Shown here one piece after another: positions 58,937 through 64,000 of a stretch of 64,000 nt of DNA. Every line of letters starts with the position of its first letter. Within the stretch, counting starts at the first letter, position 1. The position numbers and the translations under genes were made by a program. The notes under the pieces are model-generated. The model saw only the letters and a list, made by a program, of their open reading frames with translations, searched no databases and was not told the origin of the DNA. Location of the stretch: positions 5,605,311-5,669,310 of the forward strand of contig CM028328.1 of NCBI GenBank assembly GCA_016647705.1, read 5' to 3'. The stretch comes from Eucommia ulmoides. Its lineage: Eukaryota > Streptophyta > Magnoliopsida > Garryales > Eucommiaceae.

Positions 58937-59309
58937 AATAACTTATATGAGGAGATGAAATATTTACAGGAAAAAAATTTACCTAATAATTTCATTTCAC
59001 AATTTCACTTTCAAAACAGTTGAATTCAATTATACTTTCTTTTTCTTTTCTTTTCTTTTTTCTTTTTCTTTTTTTAATTTTTCATGTATTATTGTTGTCA
59101 AAAAATTATTAAAACCCGCAGTTTGCCCGATTAGAATCTATGTTGTCGTTCTATACTGAGTTGATATCTTGGTGTATGATGTTCTTTTGTTAGTGAACGG
59201 GTTGCGGTTAATGAATTAGGAGTTCTAGCAAGTACTTGCAAAAAGACCCATCATGATTCACGAGAGTAAGAGCTAAAAATGGGAGTTTAAGTGTGTGAAG
59301 TATGAGTTT

Positions 59310-59789
59310 CTCACGTACCTAGTGCACTTATTGTCCTACTATTTATAGGAGAGACGTCGAATTAAACTCGAAAGATTAGGGCTCTGGGTCAACCCAAGTA
59401 AAGAGGAGACAGAGTCCAGCCCGTGAAAACATAGAAGCCTTTGTGGGGGTCAAATAGTCTTGTCCGTCGCTCACGTACCTAGTGCACTTATTGTCCCGCT
59501 ATTTATAGGAGAGATGTCGAATTAAACTCGAAAGATTAGGGCTCTGGGTCAACCCAAGTAAAGAGGAGACAGAGTCCAACCCATGAAAACATAGAAGCCT
59601 TTGTGGGGGTCAAATAGTATTGTTCGTTGCTCACGTACCTAATGCACTTATTGTCTCGCTATTTATAGGAGATATGTCGAATTAAACTCGAAAGATTAGG
59701 GCTCTGGGTCAACCCAAGTAAAGAGGAGACAGAGTCCAGTCCATGAAAACATCGAAGCCTTTGTGGGGGTCAAATAGTCTTGTCCGTTG
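59310..59789 (-). repeat. 160-bp promoter-like unit repeated exactly three times
   Basis: Units start CTCACGTACCTA.TGCACTTA at 59310, 59470 and 59630, and the same frame ends at 59789. Differences are a handful of substitutions per unit. Each unit contains CTATTTATAGGAG, which on the minus strand is CTCCTATAAATAG, a good TATA box. The surrounding 59140-59960 has an LTR-like look on the minus strand, so this is probably a U3/R region with its core promoter triplicated. No retroelement genes lie nearby. Confidence 0.85.
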
Positions 59790-60289
59790 CTCGCAAGTCG
59801 GTGGTACACCTGGGATAGGGGAATCGTGCAATGGCCCAAGTGGTGGTCGGTGGTTAGTTAGATATGGTCGGTCTCCTCTCTCCTTCTAGTCAGTTAGTAG
59901 TGGACGGTCAAAAGGGAACTACTATGGACATTATACTACCACCTGTTGCACTTTGAGTATCTCTCATCATATATAAATTATTTAATAATTTTTTATTGTT
60001 GTCACTTATAAATTTTGAAATTGATATAGTGCCGGAGAATCTCAAGTACTAAAAAATAATATAATTGATGAGAAATGTGAAAGTAATTTTATCAAATAAA
60101 ATATTTTTTAGATCATATCATAAATGTTAGTTTTTTTCAAAAAATAATTTGAAACGAAGAATACATGTTCATCATCGAGTAGTGAAACTTCAACCTTATT
60201 ACTATGAATTATTATCAAGAAAATAACACACATTTAGTAATAATAATAAAGTATGGGGGTAGAAAGTGACAATAAATAACATACTTAAA

Positions 60290-60860
60290 AAATTGGTTGG
60301 GGTGAACGGTGGATGTACACGTGACGGCACTCCCACCAGTTTCCGACACGTACATATTATTCAACACGGCATTCGACGCCGGGGGCCCCCCCACCACCGT
60401 TCTGATCCGGTCACCACCCCCCCATCACTTAAAAGCCGCTCCGCCGTCGGTGCCGCTCCCCCGTCTTAAAATAACCCAACAAAAAAGAAAAGATTACTAA
60501 ATTTACACTTAACCCCCCCCATTGAATGTCCAGGCCTGAGCCGTTGGATCAAACCGGTGCTCCGAGATCGGAGCTCAGTCCGGACAAACGAATCTCGAGG
60601 ACCATCTCCGTTCCGACAGCCGGCAGAGAGAGTAGTCCCCACGCTCCCCCCACATAATAAGGTGGGGCCCACCCCAAATACTGTCTCCCTTTGTGTCCGT
60701 ACAGAAAAAGAATTGTACATTTGGTCGTCTTTTACCCTTTTGATTATTCGCTGAAATTTGAAGGTACAACGAAACCGAACACGCAGTGTTAGTCCGTTCG
60801 TTCGTCCTCTTTGCTTGTCTAACTCTCTGAACACCACCGATAATGATTCGGTGATTCGAT
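60290..60860. other. GC-richer, gene-free segment with GTGGGGCCC motif
   Basis: It contains C runs (CCCCCCATCAC; AACCCCCCCCATTG), GTGGGGCCCACCCC at 60663-60676 (fits the TCP-factor consensus GTGGGNCCC), and CCGGTGCTCCGAGATCGGAGC, whose CTCCGAGATCGGAG is palindromic. Frames here lack recognised motifs. It lies 3' of the ERF gene and could be a promoter of an unrecognised transcript. 59790-60289 is AT-rich. Confidence 0.3.
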
Positions 60861-61079
60861 AGAATGATTAGTTGTGCATAAATTAATCCAAAAATAATAT
60901 TAAAAAAAAAACGCATCGCAGAAATTGTAGTGAAACGGCCGCCGGGAGCCGCCGCCGCCGCCGGAAAAGAAAAAGGCGATATCCAAAACCCAATTGCATT
61001 ATCCATGGAACAGATACAAGCAAAAAAGACATCAAATTATTGTTTTTTTTAATAATTTTTGACAAATTAAAACAAAAAA

Positions 61080-61398
61080 TTCAGATTAAAAACACAGATA
61101 AACAGATCTGTTGATTAAACATCTGAGAAGAAAAATCTCTGAATTCTCAGCTGCAAAAACGAAGAGAGAGAGAGAGAGAGAGGGGGGTTATCTATGTACA
61201 AATGCTACGGATTTTTTTTTTCAGCACATCCAAAATCATTTTCAGGCTGCGATTCTCTCTCTACTTCTCTCTCTCCCTCTCTCTGGATTTTTTTTTTTTT
61301 TTTACATATTTTTTCCTGATTTAAAATGGAAAAAAAAAACGATTAAATTGAAGAAAGGAAACGGAAATCGCTGGTGGGTCGACCGGAATAAGGGTAGA
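61080..61398 (-). other. Probable 3' UTR and downstream region of the ERF gene
   Basis: Low-complexity CT/GA tracts (61158-61182 and 61251-61283) and T runs. No reading frame is supported. The polyadenylation point cannot be fixed from the sequence. Confidence 0.4.
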
Positions 61399-62067
61399 TC
61401 AGGCGACTTCTGGGGGAGGAGGGAGGTTAAGATCGAGATCGATCGTTTTTCTGGTTGAGTTGCGGTCGGAATAGTTGAAATCCACGACGGAGGATGAGTC
61501 GGAGTCGCTTTGGGTGCCGCCGGTGAAGTTCTGGTGTAAATCAGGGACCGGACGGTGGATCCTGAACATGTTGAGGTGGTGGGTCATGATCTGGGACCGC
61601 GACAGTGAGTCGAAGAAGAAGTAGGGACGCGCCGCCGGGAAAGGGCCGGGGAAGTGGCCGGATCCGCCGAGATTGAGCTCGAGTGAAGGCGGGGGAAGGG
61701 GAAACGGAAGGCCGGCGGGAACGGGAGGGGGAGGAGCGGAGCTGGAAGACTCGACGGTGCTGCTCTGGCTGGGACTCCGGGCGACGGCGACGTTAGTTTT
61801 TGGTGCCAAAAGCTCGTTCGCGGTGGGAAAATTGGTCTTCGCCTTTGCGCCGCGAAACTCCCGTGCGGCCGTATCATACGCACGCGCCGCCTCTTCCGCC
61901 GTATCAAAAGTCCCCAACCAAACCCGGCTCTTCTTGCCGGGATCCCTGATTTCCGCGGCGTAACGTCCCCAAGGCCTCTTCCTCACGCCCCTGTACCTCG
62001 ACTCCTTTCCGGCGCCGGCGCCGGCGCCGGAACTATCAACGGCGGCTGCTCTTTCTCTCGGAGCCAT
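61399..62067 (-). CDS. ERF4: ERF4-like AP2/ERF transcriptional repressor (222 aa)
   Basis: GCC-box-binding factor of ERF group VIII, an active repressor in ethylene, jasmonate and abscisic-acid responses. One AP2 domain, about residues 24-81 ([20 protein letters not shown]...[18 protein letters not shown]), with the ERF-type Ala and Asp at domain positions 14 and 19. Then AKTNFP, a Ser/Pro-rich middle, the conserved [12 protein letters not shown] block (about 187-198) and a C-terminal EAR motif [11 protein letters not shown] (210-220) that recruits TOPLESS-type co-repressors. The length equals that commonly given for Arabidopsis ERF4, and the [11 protein letters not shown] plus DLDLNLPPP ending is closest to it; ERF8-type paralogues remain possible. 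It is intronless, as usual for the group. A GGCGCC repeat encodes Gly/Ala at residues 14-20. The ATG at 62067 is the first in frame. Confidence 0.93.
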   Translation of the reverse strand: MAPRERAAAVDSSGAGAGAGKESRYRGVRKRPWGRYAAEIRDPGKKSRVWLGTFDTAEEAARAYDTAAREFRGAKAKTNFPTANELLAPKTNVAVARSPSQSSTVESSSSAPPPPVPAGLPFPLPPPSLELNLGGSGHFPGPFPAARPYFFFDSLSRSQIMTHHLNMFRIHRPVPDLHQNFTGGTQSDSDSSSVVDFNYSDRNSTRKTIDLDLNLPPPPEVA

Positions 62068-62131
62068 CTTATGTTTCTCTCTCTCTCTTTTGTCTGTATA
62101 TTTTTTGACATCGAAGTAAAGGAAAATGGAG

Positions 62132-62142
62132 GCTTTTTATAG
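62132..62142 (-). promoter_or_regulatory. TATA box of the ERF gene
   Basis: On the minus strand CTATAAAAAGC lies about 65-75 bases upstream of the ATG, which suggests a 5' UTR of about 35-45 bases. Farther up, TGACGTGGAC at about 62281-62291 (minus) is an ACGT-core, ABRE/G-box-like motif. Confidence 0.6.
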
Positions 62143-62299
62143 AAGGTTGGTGGGGGGCAGACCAATTAAAGCGCGATTGAATCACGCGCTGTAAAGAGCG
62201 TGAGCGCATTTGATGGAGGGGGGAGAAATATGGCTCCTCTTCCGGGGGGCTAGGGTTCAAGTTTTACTAACCACTTAAAACTGTCCACGTCATCATCAT

Positions 62300-62745
62300 A
62301 TCCAGCGGTTTTTAAAGATGGTAACATAATTTATTCCACTCCTATTAATTACTATTAGTATTTTTTCCTTTAATGGGGCATCTAATTTTTTTCTTTGTAA
62401 ATCATTTTATTATTTTTTATTTTATATATTAATAATTTTTTTATTTTTATTTTTTTAAATAAGAACTAATAAACCATTAATGAACTCACCATAACGGTTT
62501 TTATGGCTTATAATAAAAACGAACATATATTTTTTGACATATTTTTATTGAGACGAACAACTGTGGTTCAAAAAAATTAGTTGAAAGCGGTTAAATTTTT
62601 TATAGACAATTTATTTAATATCTTGATAATATTGTGATGCTTATGTAAAATTTTAATGGATTTTAAATTATTTTTTTAAAATATATATGCACAACTGTGA
62701 AAATTTTAAAAAATTAAAGGAGGATTTCAGTATTCCTAAACTCTT
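62300..62745. other. AT-rich region upstream of the ERF gene
   Basis: Nothing is recognised beyond the proximal promoter. Confidence 0.4.
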
Positions 62746-63528
62746 AGGTTGCGTTTAAGTAAGGGATTTGATAAATTCAAGAGACTTGTGAAATGAAGGG
62801 ATTTCACAAATCCGTTATTTGGATAATTGTTCGAAGTGAAGTATTTGGAATATATATATATATATATTGTTCTATTTTTTATCACTTCTGAAAAAAAAAA
62901 TAAAAAAAAATCAATCAATCCAAGAACAAATCTGGCAATCTCCATCACCAGTGATTTCTGGCCATCGCCATCGCCAAAAACCAAACAAGAGCACACTCGC
63001 AATCGTCGTTGTTGTTGAAATCATTGTCATTGTCGGATGGAAATCGTCGCAACCGCCATCGAAATTGTCGGACGATTGACGACGAAGAGCAACGATCGAT
63101 GAAGACCGAAGCGGACAACAAAGCAGCAGAAGCAAAAGAAGAGGCAGAAGCAGACGACGAGCGAAGCAGAAGACAGAAGCAGACGACGAAGAACGAAAAA
63201 CGAAATTAAACCTAAAACGAATTTGAACCCTGAATAGGGTTCGATTTCGAAATCGAAATCGATTTCAAACTAACAGCAGAAGTAGAAGAAGAGGCAGAAG
63301 AACGAAGAAGAGACGAAGAAGAAGCAGAAGAACAAAGAACGGTGATGGAAGGATTTCACAAATTACACCTCTCCCAAATTTATTTCTAAATCCCTTCATT
63401 CACCCAAAAAAGAATTTCACAAATCCTTTCTCCTATTACCCAAACAAGAGATTTGCCAAAAATAGATTTCAAAATCCCCTAACCAATTGAAATCCCTCCT
63501 ACAAATTCTTCATCCAAACGCAACCTTA
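62746..63528. mobile_element. TIR element, about 780 bp
   Basis: The left end TTAGGTTGCGTTTAAGTAAGGG and the reverse complement of the right end, TTAAGGTTGCGTTTGGATGAAG, are TIRs, with further mirrored words (GGGATTTCACAAATC; AAATCCCTTCATT). The interior has a CATCGCCATCGCC/GTCGTTGTTG block and a GAAGAAG/CAGAAG-rich block (63085-63345). Frames there are low-complexity, rich in Glu, Lys and Arg. No transposase is encoded. Confidence 0.65.
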
Positions 63529-64000
63529 ATAGCTCTGCCACATGAGACGAATTACTTAAGAAACTAAAATAATTAGACAAAGACATTTTATAATTAAACA
63601 ACGATCACAATTAAAGTTTTCGATTTGTTACCATAACATAGTTCGATTGTCTTTTTTATTTTTTATTTTTTTTTTTAAATATAGTGAACTGAAAAAATAA
63701 TCAAGCTAAGAAATTTATTTGGAGTACTATAAAAAATATTATCAAATAAAAAAATACAAAAAAAAAGAAAAGGAAATGTTTATCTCCATATGCGGAATAG
63801 GTCCCATTTAATCTAACAGAACTTTAAATCAGGAACCAATCAGATGAATATAAAATGGATTGCGATAAAATCTTAAACTCCTCGATTTTGTATTTGTGTC
63901 ACGTTGTGGACAACTGTCTCAATATTAACTGTCAATTTAATTCAAAATTTTTCACCTAAGCATTAATAAAGAACACGACAAATCAAAATCAAAAGAGTTT
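63529..64000. other. AT-rich right edge, nothing recognised
   Basis: No gene, RNA or repeat end could be supported on either strand. Confidence 0.5.

Noticed and set aside
60466..61006. Minus-strand frames of 123 and 143 codons next to the ERF gene
   Set aside because: They contain no domain, overlap each other in different frames and include poly-Phe or poly-Ala low-complexity stretches.
62746..63345. Glu/Lys/Arg-rich frames as a nuclear protein
   Set aside because: They translate GAAGAAG/CAGAAG repeats inside a TIR element, on both strands, without a conserved core.

Overview
The window looks like nuclear DNA of a flowering plant, probably a eudicot. It is AT-rich, has GT-AG introns, few and widely spaced plant genes (an SBP-box factor with a miR156 site, an AP2/ERF repressor, a serine-rich plant protein, a 3-hydroxyacyl-CoA dehydrogenase) and a large excess of transposable-element sequence, much of it nested. 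No tRNA, rRNA or CRISPR array was seen. All calls come from reading the sequence; no alignment or database search was run.

Layout. 1-2750 holds repeat ends and AT-rich sequence. 2959-4311 (minus) holds the first three exons of a 3-hydroxyacyl-CoA dehydrogenase gene whose C-terminal half is not visible. 4500-7500 is repeats, including an LTR-like fragment and a 25-base G run. 7547-10116 (plus) is a two-exon SPL gene with a TIR element in its intron and a miR156-type site after the stop. 10300-24780 is gene-free and holds two solo LTRs of one family, one nested in the other, inside an older inverted-repeat element, plus several MITE-like elements. 24788-25417 (plus) is a single-exon serine-rich protein. 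26500-40900 is a retrotransposon graveyard: a non-autonomous LTR element, a dead Ty3/gypsy copy on the minus strand split by a solo LTR with a perfect 5-bp target duplication, and further LTR fragments.

40909-50300 is the most remarkable object: a 9.4-kb Mutator-like element with about 170-bp terminal inverted repeats and a perfect 10-bp target site duplication. On its minus strand it carries a MURA-type transposase gene and, 185 bp downstream in the same direction, a five-exon plant-mobile-domain (PMD; MAIN/MAIL-like) gene. Both are inactivated by in-frame stops, all TGA. It also has CAGCTG-centred palindromes near both ends and a tandem array with a unit of about 274 bp upstream of the transposase.

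50300-61100 is AT-rich with MITEs, a copia remnant, a cluster of identical 16-bp palindromes and a 160-bp promoter-like unit repeated three times. 61399-62067 (minus) is an ERF4-like AP2/ERF repressor with a C-terminal EAR motif. A further TIR element lies at 62746-63528.

The cellular genes are unrelated singletons and form no pathway here. The transposase and PMD genes are the only pair whose arrangement suggests a shared history.
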